From assembly GCA_017306155.1 (NCBI GenBank), contig JAFKJB010000004.1:124001-188000 (forward strand): 64,000 nucleotides of DNA, given 5' to 3'. This stretch comes from Nitrosospira multiformis (GTDB taxonomy: Bacteria > Pseudomonadota > Gammaproteobacteria > Burkholderiales > Nitrosomonadaceae). Below the pieces are notes generated by a model. The model was not told the origin of the DNA. It did not search any database and was given only the letters and a program-made list of their open reading frames with translations. The position numbers and the translations under genes were made by a program. Each line of letters starts with the position of its first letter. Within the stretch, counting starts at the first letter, position 1. Positions 41,552 through 50,168 of this stretch are shown here, piece after piece.

Positions 41552-41815
41552 GATAATACCACCTCTCTTTTCAGAGATGCGCTACCAGATGAAACGAGTG
41601 AAAGAAGAGGGAGTCGGAGGGGCAAAAACATCTGCTGTTGCAGTCGCTGCTCTACAGTCTTGGAAACCAGATTAATACTTTTTTCTAACTCATACTGTTC
41701 GGTAAGTCACATTCTTGTTCCGAAAAACGAGACCGCGAAAGGAATAAGAAAACTTCCTCCACTACCGGCGTTATGGAAATAAATAATGGAGAGGAATTTC
41801 GGCAGGAAGGGAAGC
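41552..41815. other. intergenic, no gene seen
   Basis: About 260 bases, locally AT-rich, between the HdeD fragment and the aldo/keto reductase remnant. Confidence 0.35.
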
Positions 41816-42189
41816 TTTTTGCTGCCTCCGATGACGCGCACCTTGCCACCCTCAACGACCCCCCGCGAAGCCCGTAAGGGTCTCCTCCAGCAGGATATCC
41901 TGGTCGTCAATATGCGCGAAATAGATATCCAGGTAGTCGGTGCGCAGCTGCTTGAGTGAATCCTCGATTGCCGCCTCGATGCTGGCAGCCGATAGTCCTT
42001 GGCGGACTTCCATCATACCAACTTTGCTCATGAGCACAATGTCATCACGCCGGCCACGCCGCGCCAGCCATTGTCCCAGCACCTCTTCTGATTCACCTCC
42101 GGTATGACCCGGCGCCCAGGCCGACTAGACATCTGCGGTATCGATAGTGTTGAAGCCACGCGCGACAAAGTGATCCAGCAGCAGGATAA
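41816..42189 (-). pseudogene. aldo/keto reductase remnant
   Basis: Reading leftward from 42189, the frame gives LLDHFVARGFNTIDTADV, an in-frame TAG (42125-42127, where the family has Tyr), then APGHTGGESEEVLGQWLARR, MSKVG and LKQLRTDYLDIYFAH. After EETLTGFAG the match continues in a different frame as VEGGKVRVIGGSK. Both ends of the protein are missing. One nonsense codon, one frameshift and truncation at both ends make this a relic. Confidence 0.8.
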
Positions 42190-42430
42190 ATATTGGTCGA
42201 TGGAGCAAACAGGTAATGCTGAGGGACAAACTCCTATCTCACCTGGAAGCGGGCCGGGGTCATCAGCCGAGCAGGGCATGGACGGACATTTTGCGCAACA
42301 AAGGAGAACGAAAGGAGTGAGCCGCCGTTGAAACCTTACCGCCGCTTGAGGCGCGTGAGGAACTGGTAAATGCCCAGGCATCCGTTTCAGTTGATCTTGC
42401 AGGCATCGAAGAGTCAGAGGAGCAACTTTG

Positions 42431-43171
42431 CTACAGATTCACGCTCCGGCCACCATCCACGGCAATGATCTGGCCGGTGATATAAGGCGCATCCGCAATC
42501 AGGAAAGCGACAGTCCGGGCAATGTCGTTCGGTTCGCCCGTTCGTTTCAGCAGGGTCCTGTCGATGATGTGCTGGCGCGAAGCTTCATCCGCCCATTCAC
42601 CCGCTTCTGGCCAGAGGATGGGGCCGGGTGAGATGCCGTTTACCCGGACTTCCGGTGCAAGCTCCTGCGCCAGCGATCGGGTCAGAGAGGCAAGTCCACC
42701 CTTGGCGGCGTTGTATACCACGTAATTCTTGAGCGGCCATTCCGAATGAATGTCGACGATATTGACGATGCAGCCGTGCTGTTTTCTTAATTCGGGAGCC
42801 GCCGCCTGGGATAGAAACAGGGGGGCTTTCAGGTTGCTTCCCATGAGGTCATCCCACATTTTTTCGGTGATTTCGCCTAATGGAGTTGGAAAAAAGCTGG
42901 AGGCATTGTTGACCAGCGCATCGAGCTTCCCGAATCGTTCTACGGTTTCAGCTACCAGTTGCGGCAGGCATGCAATATCCAGCAGGTCGGCTTGTACCAA
43001 GGCAACTGAAGCGGGCCGCGCATGGTTCAGTTCGGCCTGCAATGCCTGCGCTTCCTCGATCGAGCTTCTATAATGCACGGCCAGATTTGCTCCCTGTGCG
43101 TGCAGGCGGCGACAGGTGGCGGCGCCCACGCGCCTGGCTCCCCCTGTGACGAGTATCACTTTCCCTTGCAT
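42431..43171 (-). CDS. pteridine reductase (short-chain dehydrogenase family)
   Basis: About 246 residues. The NADP-binding loop is TGGARRVG (residues 9-16), whose Arg is typical of pteridine reductases (PTR1/FolM type) rather than general SDRs, followed by NLAVHYRSS, NNASSFFPTP and the catalytic VYNAAKGG segment. It would reduce dihydrobiopterin or dihydromonapterin-like compounds, or dihydrofolate. I chose ATG 43171, preceded by GAGGAG; the frame is open 18 codons further. It is divergent from the MidA-type methyltransferase. Confidence 0.85.
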   Translation of the reverse strand: MQGKVILVTGGARRVGAATCRRLHAQGANLAVHYRSSIEEAQALQAELNHARPASVALVQADLLDIACLPQLVAETVERFGKLDALVNNASSFFPTPLGEITEKMWDDLMGSNLKAPLFLSQAAAPELRKQHGCIVNIVDIHSEWPLKNYVVYNAAKGGLASLTRSLAQELAPEVRVNGISPGPILWPEAGEWADEASRQHIIDRTLLKRTGEPNDIARTVAFLIADAPYITGQIIAVDGGRSVNL

Positions 43172-43244
43172 CGCTATCTCCTCTACACTTGCAGATTGAT
43201 TCGATTTTTCTTTTATTGCTGTCATGAAACTGGTTAGGGGAAGA

Positions 43245-43277
43245 TCTATGGATTACCGCTTTCGCGGGAAAGACGAC
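43245..43277. repeat. REP-like palindrome
   Basis: ATGGATTACCGCTTTCGCGG and the following GAAAGACGAC form a short hairpin (CCGC, loop TTTC, GCGG) and closely resemble the dispersed proteobacterial repeat with the core GGATTCCCGC...GCGGGAATGACG. It lies in the divergent gap before the MidA gene. Confidence 0.5.
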
Positions 43278-43288
43278 GCTTCTGTTCG

Positions 43289-44521
43289 ATGGCTGGCTCT
43301 ATATCAAAGCGTAGCATAGCGCCAATGCAGCCACCGCCGCCACTCCCTGCACCGGGCGAAGCAGCGCTCGAGCAGTGCTATGCACTGAGAGAACTCATTC
43401 ATATGGAAATCAGCGCCGCTGGCGGCTGGATTTCATTCGAGCGTTACATGAAGCTGGCGTTGTATGCGCCGGGCAGGGGTTACTACAGTGGTGGTGCTGC
43501 AAAATTCGGCCAGGAAGGCGATTTCGTCACTGCGCCCGAAATTTCTCCGCTGTTTGGCAGAACTGTGGCGCATCAGGCCAGGCAGATACTTGAGTGGACG
43601 GGGGACGGCAGCGGTATTCTCGAATTTGGCGCCGGGACAGGTAAGCTGGCGCTCGATCTGCTGGTTGAGCTGGAAAAACTCGGTCGTCTGCCACAGCAAT
43701 ATTTCATCCTTGAGGTGAGCGCGGAACTCCAGCAGCGTCAACGGCAGTTGCTTGTACAGTTCGCGCCGCATCTCGCCGCCCGAGTCCAGTGGCTGAAACA
43801 TCTGCCGGAGCGGTTCGATGGCCTGATACTGGCCAACGAGGTGATGGATGCCATGCCGGTGCACCTGGTCGTGTGGCGAGATAACGAATTATTGGAGCGC
43901 GGTGTCTCCTCGGCCGGCAATGAATTTATCTGGAGTGAACGCCCTCTTGCAGAAGGAGCACTTTTCGAAGCGGCACGGGAATTGACGGATGGAATTCGTT
44001 CCGGGGGTAATGAAAGAGAATATGTCAGTGAAATCTGCCTGGAGGTACGCGGTTTCATTGCGAGTCTTGGCAAAGTGCTGCAACGAGGGGCGATCCTGCT
44101 GATCGATTACGGTTTCGGCGGGGATGAGTATTATCACCCTCAGCGCAGGCAGGGAACATTGATGTGTCATTATCGCCATCACGCCCATGACAATCCGTTT
44201 TACCTGCCAGGTCTGCAGGATATAACCAGCCATGTCGATTTCAGCGCCGTTGCCAGTTCAGGCATCGAAGCGGGCCTGGAATTGCTGGGTTATACGACCC
44301 AGGCACACTTTCTCATCAATTGCGGAATAACGGAAATTCTGGCGGAGACGCCTGCCGAGGAGGCAAAGGACTATTTGCCGCTGGCAAACCAGGTGCAGAA
44401 ACTGGTGAGTCCGGCGGAAATGGGGGAGTTATTCAAGATCATGATCCTGGGCAGGGGGATTCACGGCAATCGTCCATCTCCTGTCGGCTTCACGGGGGGC
44501 GACAAGAGCCGCCTGTTATAG
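43289..44521 (+). CDS. MidA/NDUFAF7-type SAM-dependent methyltransferase
   Basis: About 410 residues of the DUF185 family. ISFERYMKLALYAPGRGYYS and FVTAPEISPLFGRTVA precede the SAM motif EFGAGTGKLA, and LANEVMDAMPVHLVV is the family's signature. The mitochondrial relative NDUFAF7 dimethylates an Arg of complex I subunit NDUFS2; a similar role in bacteria is inferred. The second ATG at 43325 is a possible alternative start; neither has a strong ribosome site. Confidence 0.88.
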   Translation: MAGSISKRSIAPMQPPPPLPAPGEAALEQCYALRELIHMEISAAGGWISFERYMKLALYAPGRGYYSGGAAKFGQEGDFVTAPEISPLFGRTVAHQARQILEWTGDGSGILEFGAGTGKLALDLLVELEKLGRLPQQYFILEVSAELQQRQRQLLVQFAPHLAARVQWLKHLPERFDGLILANEVMDAMPVHLVVWRDNELLERGVSSAGNEFIWSERPLAEGALFEAARELTDGIRSGGNEREYVSEICLEVRGFIASLGKVLQRGAILLIDYGFGGDEYYHPQRRQGTLMCHYRHHAHDNPFYLPGLQDITSHVDFSAVASSGIEAGLELLGYTTQAHFLINCGITEILAETPAEEAKDYLPLANQVQKLVSPAEMGELFKIMILGRGIHGNRPSPVGFTGGDKSRLL

Positions 44522-44649
44522 AAGATTGGAACGTGGGGAACGGCTTTACATCACTCTCGACTTTTCGTACGGCATGCTATGATTGGATGAGTCTGACAAA
44601 GAAAAAAGGCTGCAACAATCTGGAAACCGGGGGTGGGGAGGGTTGATCC

Positions 44650-45093
44650 ATGACGACTGTAAGGCAATTACTGGAAGGCAAAGGGTACGAGGTCGCAAGC
44701 ATCGAGCCGGATAAATCGGTCTATGAGGCCATGCACTTGATGGCGGCGAAAAATATTGGCGCGTTGCTGGTGCTGCACCAGGGAAAACTGGTGGGCATTT
44801 TTACCGAGAGGGATTATTCCCGCAAGGCATACAGCCTGGATCGACTTGCGAAGGATATCCGGGTGAGAGAACTCATGACCGCGCAGGTGGCGTATGTGAG
44901 CCCGGATTATTCCACCGAGGATTGCATGGCATTGGTGACTAAAACGCGGGCTCGCCACTTGCCCGTGCTGGAGGATGGTAGAGTCATGGGCATCATCTCC
45001 ATCGGCGACCTGGTCAAGGATGCGATCTCGGGCCGCGAATTTATTATCGACCAGCTCGAGCGCTATATATACGGGACACGCGGCCCGGAGTAA
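44650..45093 (+). CDS. CBS-domain pair protein
   Basis: 147 residues made of two tandem CBS domains (about 10-65, YEVASIEPDKSVYEAMHLM, and 75-135, VSPDYSTEDCMALVTKTRARHLPV). Such pairs bind adenosine nucleotides and sense energy state. There is no attached catalytic domain. GGGAGGG lies seven bases upstream of the ATG. Partner unknown. Confidence 0.9.
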   Translation: MTTVRQLLEGKGYEVASIEPDKSVYEAMHLMAAKNIGALLVLHQGKLVGIFTERDYSRKAYSLDRLAKDIRVRELMTAQVAYVSPDYSTEDCMALVTKTRARHLPVLEDGRVMGIISIGDLVKDAISGREFIIDQLERYIYGTRGPE

Positions 45094-45356
45094 GCATATT
45101 CATATTGTATTACCCTTTGATATTATCTCTCTGCATCCGCGATCAGGTCCGGAGAGGTTCCGCCTCGATGAAACACTGTTCTCCATCCGATCGGCAGTAC
45201 GATTTGGAGCGCGCGCGTCCTGCTCTCCCAACGATTCTGGCACGGTCTTTGCCCTGACGTGAAGGGCTGTGTTGCATGCCGGCATATCTTCTCTTCATCC
45301 TGTCAGCTAAAATTTTTTGAATTTGAACGGCTCTGACAAAAGCGGGTCTACTGTCC
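45094..45356. other. 263-base intergenic region holding a sigma-54-like promoter
   Basis: No gene; the notable content is the -24/-12 element at 45238-45252, about 105 bases before the GlcF-like start. Confidence 0.5.
45238..45252 (+). promoter_or_regulatory. sigma-54 (RpoN) type promoter
   Basis: TGGCACGGTCTTTGC matches the -24/-12 consensus TGGCAC-N5-TTGC in every defined position, preceded by C and with GG and GC separated by exactly ten bases. Transcription would start near 45264 and lead into the GlcF-like gene. An enhancer-binding activator would be required; no gene for one lies in the window. Confidence 0.65.
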
Positions 45357-46754
45357 ATGAAGCCGGATGACCTTCCTTCCGATTTTTCTTCGGATCCATT
45401 GCTGCGATTGCGCCGTGAAATAAGCGATGAGGCCAGTCAGTGCGTCGCGTGCGGTCTCTGTGTTCCGCATTGCCCCAGTTATCGGGTCACGTTGTCGGAA
45501 GCTGATTCGCCGCGCGGGCGGATTGCACTGATGAACGGCGTTGCCACGGGGCGCATTCCATTGAATCCGCGTTTCGCATTGCACATGGATCGTTGCCTTA
45601 CCTGCCGCGCCTGCGAAGCTGTCTGTCCCAACCACGTCCATTTTGGTCAGTTGATAGACGACGCCCGGGAGATGATTTTGTCACCCCGGTTCGAGGTCGG
45701 GGGGAACAATCCGGGATTGCGGGTACCCAGGTTTCGGAAATGGGTGGAGCGTGAACTGATCGCCCGGCCTTCACGTATCGATGCGTTGCGGCCCCTCCTG
45801 CGTTTCTATCAGCGAAGCGGCTTGCAGAAGTGGGTGCGCAAATCCGGTTTGCTGGGCAAGACGAAACTCGCCTTGCTGGAAGCCCAGATTCCGTTTATTG
45901 ACCAGCCTCGTTCTTCGTCATGGTCGGCTGTCTATCCTGCTGCCGGCAAACCGCGAGGGGAGGTCGCGCTGTTCCTGGGTTGCGTCGCGCGCGTGGCGGA
46001 TGCCACCACATTGGACGCGACGCTGTTCGTACTCAACCAGCTCGGTTATACCGTGCATGTACCCTCCGCGCAGGCTTGCTGCGGAGCGCTCCAGCGGCAC
46101 AGGGGCGACGTGGATGCGGCAGAGCAACTGGAACGTCAGAACGTACAGGCGTTCGCTGGATTGGACGCTGGACTGGATTTAGGCGCAATTATCACGACGG
46201 CATCCGGTTGCGGCGCGCAGTTGTCCGAATATTCCTCTTTTCCTTCCTTTCCTGCTTGGCAGCGCACGACAGGGGTGCCAGCGGCAGGCCCGCAGGCAGG
46301 AGGCGAGAATACCAGGCGATCGCCGCCCAAGGTCCTGGATATCAGTGAATTCCTGGCGGGGGCGGAAGGGTGGGAAGATATCAGGCTCCAGCCCTTGCCG
46401 CACAAAATCCTGGTACATGAACCGTGCACCTTGCGCAATGTATTACGCGCGCCGGCATACGCCTATAAGCTGCTGGAGCGCATCCCGCAAGCGCAGGTAG
46501 CACCCCTTGCCGGAAATGATCAATGCTGCGGTGCTGCCGGAACCTATTTCCTGGATCAGCCCGAGATATCGGCGGCGCTGCTCAAGGACAAAGTGACGGC
46601 CTTGAAAGCAGGGCAGGCGCGTTACCTTGCAACCTCCAACGTCGGCTGCGCGCTGCATATCGCGGCTGGTTTGCGCGAGGCAGGATTGGAAATCGAAGTC
46701 ATTCACCCGGTTACCTTGATAGCAAGGCAAATGGGTATGCAGTCGCGGAAATAG
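45357..46754 (+). CDS. glcF: glycolate oxidase iron-sulfur subunit-like protein
   Basis: 465 residues. Two 4Fe-4S motifs (Cys29, 32, 35, 39 in CVACGLCVPHCP; Cys80, 83, 86, 90 in CLTCRACEAVC) are followed by two cysteine-rich CCG domains (AQACCGALQRHRGD and DQCCGAAGTYFL) as in GlcF and related heterodisulfide-reductase D-like proteins. GlcF passes electrons from glycolate oxidation to quinone. No glcD or glcE is adjacent, so the substrate is uncertain. The last codons (ARQMGMQSRK) lie in a short sequence that recurs at 48095, so the C-terminus may have been shaped by a repeat. Confidence 0.85.
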   Translation: MKPDDLPSDFSSDPLLRLRREISDEASQCVACGLCVPHCPSYRVTLSEADSPRGRIALMNGVATGRIPLNPRFALHMDRCLTCRACEAVCPNHVHFGQLIDDAREMILSPRFEVGGNNPGLRVPRFRKWVERELIARPSRIDALRPLLRFYQRSGLQKWVRKSGLLGKTKLALLEAQIPFIDQPRSSSWSAVYPAAGKPRGEVALFLGCVARVADATTLDATLFVLNQLGYTVHVPSAQACCGALQRHRGDVDAAEQLERQNVQAFAGLDAGLDLGAIITTASGCGAQLSEYSSFPSFPAWQRTTGVPAAGPQAGGENTRRSPPKVLDISEFLAGAEGWEDIRLQPLPHKILVHEPCTLRNVLRAPAYAYKLLERIPQAQVAPLAGNDQCCGAAGTYFLDQPEISAALLKDKVTALKAGQARYLATSNVGCALHIAAGLREAGLEIEVIHPVTLIARQMGMQSRK

Positions 46755-46770
46755 CCTTATCGTTCAATCC
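46721..46770 (+). repeat. short dispersed repeat, copy A
   Basis: About 50 bases, three quarters or more identical to 48095-48147 with a three-base gap; both contain AATGGGTAT, GAAAT and TTATC. This copy overlaps the end of the GlcF-like gene. Confidence 0.45.
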
Positions 46771-46807
46771 AGCGAAGCCGGGGCGCAGGCACGTTAAAGT
46801 TTAATCT

Positions 46808-46911
46808 CTTCGGGTTTAATTCCCCGTCTCTTGGGGCGAAGGCTGGCTGAAAGCCAGCGAATTGTAAAAGCGCAGTTAATACCCCGCTGCTTGCGGCGGG
46901 GTGCTTTATTT
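46808..46911. terminator. cluster of three hairpins between convergent genes
   Basis: Three consecutive inverted repeats: CTTCG/CGAAG enclosing CCCC/GGGG (46808-46841), GCTGGC/GCCAGC (46842-46858) and ACCCCGC/GCGGGGT (46881-46902), the last followed by a T-rich run. TTTAAT or GTTAAT precedes the first and third. The third hairpin is a good terminator for the GlcF-like gene; the group also looks REP-like. Confidence 0.6.
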
Positions 46912-47002
46912 TCCCCGCCTTTGGTAAGGGTCGCGGAAGTGGCTGCCTCTGCTACCGCAGGCCATCTGAAACCTCATCTCTTCCAGGCCATTATTCGAGA
47001 CC

Positions 47003-47923
47003 TCATTGCATCACGGCAGACCATTCCTGCAACTGGTCAACCGTCGTGCTGATACCGCCACACACGATAATCAATATTTTTTTGTATCCGGACAAAGCGG
47101 GAACCCTTTCATAAACCGTTGCCAGCGCTACGCCGCAGGCGGGCTCAACCACCGCATGATGATCGTGCAGGAATTGCATGCACGCAGAGACGGCGAGCCT
47201 GTCCGGTAATACGACGCTCTCGATGCGATGTTTTCTCGAGTATTCCAATGCCTGCCTGCAAACCGCGCTTGCCCCCAATGTCGTTGCAATGCTCGATATC
47301 CTGGGCAACTCCACAAGCGCTCCAGCGCTGAGTGCCTGCGCAAATGAGTCCGCACCTTTGGTTTCGACGGCGATTATGGGTACGTCCTGCCACTCATTCC
47401 GATTCAGTCCCTCTATGACCCCGCACAGAAGGCCGCCTCCGCCGACGGACAGAACGATCACGTCAGGTTTTGGCCCCGTATCGACTATTTCATCAATGAT
47501 GCTGGCATGACCTGTCCAGATGAGCGGATCATCGAAGGGATGCAGAAAGGCATCCTCGGGTTGCACGAGCGATAGTGCAAATGCGTTCGCCTCACTGAGA
47601 GATTTTCCCTGGATTATCACTTCTGCTCCCTCTCGCGCCATCAGTTCCCTGGCGCGCTTTGAGGCGGTTTCCGGCACGACGATAATCACGGGCACGGACA
47701 GATTACGCCCGGCAAAGGCAACCGCAAGGCCTGCATTCCCGCCAGATGATGAAATGAAGCGTCTTGCCCCGCGCCGGAAGTATTCTTCACATGCATGCCC
47801 GATTCCCCGGGCTTTAAAAGAGCCGGAGGGCTGAGCGATTTCCATTTTCAGCCAGACTGAATGTCCGATTCTATCGCTTAAAGGGCGCGATTCGATTAAT
47901 GGTGTTTGGATATGTAGAGTCAT
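47003..47923 (-). CDS. serine/threonine dehydratase-like PLP enzyme
   Basis: 306 residues of fold type II PLP enzymes. The Schiff-base Lys is Lys37 in PSGSFKARG, the substrate/phosphate loop is SSSGGNAGLA and the PLP-phosphate glycines are VGGGGLLCGV. It resembles short serine dehydratases of the eukaryotic SDS/CHA1 type, without the C-terminal regulatory domain of IlvA. It probably deaminates L-serine or L-threonine to the 2-oxo acid. Convergent with the GlcF-like gene. Confidence 0.85.
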   Translation of the reverse strand: MTLHIQTPLIESRPLSDRIGHSVWLKMEIAQPSGSFKARGIGHACEEYFRRGARRFISSSGGNAGLAVAFAGRNLSVPVIIVVPETASKRARELMAREGAEVIIQGKSLSEANAFALSLVQPEDAFLHPFDDPLIWTGHASIIDEIVDTGPKPDVIVLSVGGGGLLCGVIEGLNRNEWQDVPIIAVETKGADSFAQALSAGALVELPRISSIATTLGASAVCRQALEYSRKHRIESVVLPDRLAVSACMQFLHDHHAVVEPACGVALATVYERVPALSGYKKILIIVCGGISTTVDQLQEWSAVMQ

Positions 47924-48094
47924 TTATACGATCTTCGGTCGAGCTGAGCCATGAGAATACATCATATACGGTCTTTTGAACCAAAGCTGAAGACTTTGCT
48001 GACTGGAGAACTGGCGGTAGTGAATTTGAAAAAGCATCGACGGACGGAGCAGGGGGTTGAGAATATCCGGAGCCACTCACCCTGCCACGTTAAC

Positions 48095-48147
48095 AGCAGG
48101 GCGAATGGGTATACAATTGCAGAAATGGCAGGGTTATCATTCATACC
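48095..48147 (+). repeat. short dispersed repeat, copy B
   Basis: Intergenic relative of 46721-46770, same orientation, about 1.4 kb away. It lies just before coq7. Confidence 0.45.
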
Positions 48148-48185
48148 GTTTTCCTTGCTTTTTTTCTTTTTTCTCAGGGAACCTT

Positions 48186-48812
48186 ATGCCCAATCTGGAT
48201 AAATTCATCATTGGTTTCGACCACGCGTTGCGCACTTTGTCGACTCCGGCGCAGACACTGCGGCCGGTCCCCGGAACCCAACTGCCGGAGGCGGAGCTGA
48301 ACGATCTGGAGAAAAGCGAGTCGGCGGCACTGATGCGTATCAACCATGTGGGCGAGATCTGTGCGCAAGCCCTTTATCAGGGCCAGGCGCTGACGGCGCG
48401 GGATGCAGAGGTCCAGCAGGCACTTGCCCAGGCGGCGCGCGAGGAAACCGAGCATCTTGCCTGGACGGAACGGCGCATTAATGAATTGAGCGGACGCAAG
48501 AGCCTATTGAATCCCTTATGGTATGGCGGTTCATTTGCCATTGGCGCTTTCGCCGGATTGCTGGGCGATAAGTGGAACCTGGGGTTTCTCGCAGAAACCG
48601 AACGCCAGGTGTCCGCTCATCTCGGGGGACACCTGAGCCGTTTGCCGCACGCCGACGAGAAGAGCCGCGCCATTGTAACCCAGATGCAGATCGATGAGGC
48701 CGGACACGCCACTACCGCCATGGCACATGGCGGCGCCGAACTGCCGATGCCGGTGAAGGTGGTAATGAAGATGGCGTCCTCGGTGATGACCCGAACCGCC
48801 TACTGGGTCTAA
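48186..48812 (+). CDS. coq7: demethoxyubiquinone hydroxylase
   Basis: 208 residues of the di-iron Coq7 family, which performs a late ring hydroxylation in ubiquinone synthesis at the membrane. The iron-binding Glu/His set is visible in [38 protein letters not shown] and [13 protein letters not shown] 48186 ([12 protein letters not shown]) follows AGGGA; the frame is open upstream, but that region is intergenic in character. Confidence 0.95.
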   Translation: MPNLDKFIIGFDHALRTLSTPAQTLRPVPGTQLPEAELNDLEKSESAALMRINHVGEICAQALYQGQALTARDAEVQQALAQAAREETEHLAWTERRINELSGRKSLLNPLWYGGSFAIGAFAGLLGDKWNLGFLAETERQVSAHLGGHLSRLPHADEKSRAIVTQMQIDEAGHATTAMAHGGAELPMPVKVVMKMASSVMTRTAYWV

Positions 48813-48852
48813 CGAATAGCAGGTCCAAGGCCAATACCGAGGGCGAATGCTG

Positions 48853-49269
48853 TCACGCCTCCACGATTTCAAAATCGTGGGTCAGGTCTGCTGTTTTTGC
48901 CAGCATGATCGATGCGGAACAGTATTTTTCAGCGGACAGGCTGATTGCGCGTTCGACATGCTGCGGATTCAGTTTTTTTCCGGTCACGATGAAATGGAAG
49001 TGAATGCGGGTAAACACTTTCGGTTCTCGTTCGGCCCGTTCCGCTTCAATGCGCACCTCGCAATCGCAGATATCCTGGCGGCCTTTTTTCAGAATCAGCA
49101 CAACATCAAAAGCTGCGCAGCCTCCGGTTCCCATCAGCAGCATCTCCATCGGGCGGGGTCCCAGGTTTTTGCCTCCTGATTCCGGCGGCCCATCCATCAA
49201 TACTGTATGACCGCTGCCTGATTCGCCCAGAAAACTTGCTTCGCCCTGCCATTTGACGCGTGCTTTCAT
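48853..49269 (-). CDS. OsmC family peroxiredoxin
   Basis: 138 residues with the two reactive cysteines of OsmC/Ohr-type proteins: Cys51 in GTGGCAAFDVV and Cys117 in KYCSASIML. Family members reduce organic hydroperoxides; this one is closest to the YhfA-like subgroup by length. GGAAAGGAG precedes the ATG. Convergent with coq7. Confidence 0.9.
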   Translation of the reverse strand: MKARVKWQGEASFLGESGSGHTVLMDGPPESGGKNLGPRPMEMLLMGTGGCAAFDVVLILKKGRQDICDCEVRIEAERAEREPKVFTRIHFHFIVTGKKLNPQHVERAISLSAEKYCSASIMLAKTADLTHDFEIVEA

Positions 49270-49345
49270 GCCGCTCCTTTCCAGAGTTCGATTACGCTAT
49301 TTTAGCGACTTCCGGCATACCGAGTGTAATTGAGTGTAATGACCC

Positions 49346-50101
49346 TCAATCCGGCGCAGGCGTCAGGCGGTACCACAACATGCCAATGATCTCGTGGAAG
49401 AACAGGCTGCTTTTGAGGAGCGCACCCGCATTTGGAATGAATGTGAGCAGATCAGTCTTGTAACGCCGCGTGTATCCTGTGGCAGCAGGAGTTACCTCGA
49501 ATCCAGCCTGCTCGAATTCGCGCGCCGCTCTCGGCATATGCCACGCGTGGGTGACAAGCGCGATCTGGCGGATACCCTGTTTTTGCAGGATGGCAAAGCT
49601 CTTGTAGGCGTTTTCCCGGGTATTGCCCGATGCCTCCTCTACCCACTCGACTGGAACGAGAAACTCCTCTTCCAGCACCGCCTTCATCTGCATGGCTTCG
49701 GATGAGCGATTGCCGGGAGGAGCGCCTCCTGTCGCCAGCAGCGGCTTGCCAGTCGCACGATACATCTTCGCCGCATAGCGAACACGTTCCAGCGTGTATC
49801 TGCCGACCGTATGGCTGTCATATTCAGGCGCATAATAGTAGGTCCCCCCACCCAGCACGACGATGGCTTGTATGCTATCGTCCGGCGGGGTTTTTTCCGG
49901 GGGCGCTTCCAGTGCCTGCAACAGGGCATCCGCGACGGCTGGAATGGAAAGAAGGTAAAGCAGAGCAAGTGCAGCAGCTACCAATGTCATACCTGTCCCC
50001 TGTCGGCGTTTCAGGAGCAGGATGCCTGCGGCGCCCAGTAAAATAAGGTTGAACGGGGGAAGAAGAAATGCGCTTGCGAAGTTGATTGCAAACCAGCTCA
50101 T
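49346..50101 (-). CDS. YdcF/ElyC/SanA-like DUF218 envelope protein
   Basis: 251 residues: two N-terminal membrane helices (about 5-27 and 36-57) and a periplasmic DUF218 domain beginning AIVVLGGGTYYYAP, with TGGAPPGNRSSEA and LVTHAWHMPRA, the family's conserved stretches. ElyC of E. coli affects lipid-carrier and envelope metabolism; a similar role is inferred. Confidence 0.88.
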   Translation of the reverse strand: MSWFAINFASAFLLPPFNLILLGAAGILLLKRRQGTGMTLVAAALALLYLLSIPAVADALLQALEAPPEKTPPDDSIQAIVVLGGGTYYYAPEYDSHTVGRYTLERVRYAAKMYRATGKPLLATGGAPPGNRSSEAMQMKAVLEEEFLVPVEWVEEASGNTRENAYKSFAILQKQGIRQIALVTHAWHMPRAAREFEQAGFEVTPAATGYTRRYKTDLLTFIPNAGALLKSSLFFHEIIGMLWYRLTPAPD

Positions 50102-50127
50102 GTACGTTTTTCAGGGGCAGCCAAAAT

Positions 50128-50155
50128 AAAAAAGCCGGCACTTGCCGGCTTTTTT
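50128..50155. terminator. bidirectional Rho-independent terminator
   Basis: GCCGGCA (50134-50140) and TGCCGGC (50143-50149) with a two-base loop are flanked by A6 on the left and T6 on the right. It ends the leftward cytochrome c gene, though it also sits just upstream of the DUF218 gene start, which must therefore have its promoter within about 30 bases or rely on readthrough. Confidence 0.85.
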
Positions 50156-50168
50156 AGCGGACCCGGGC

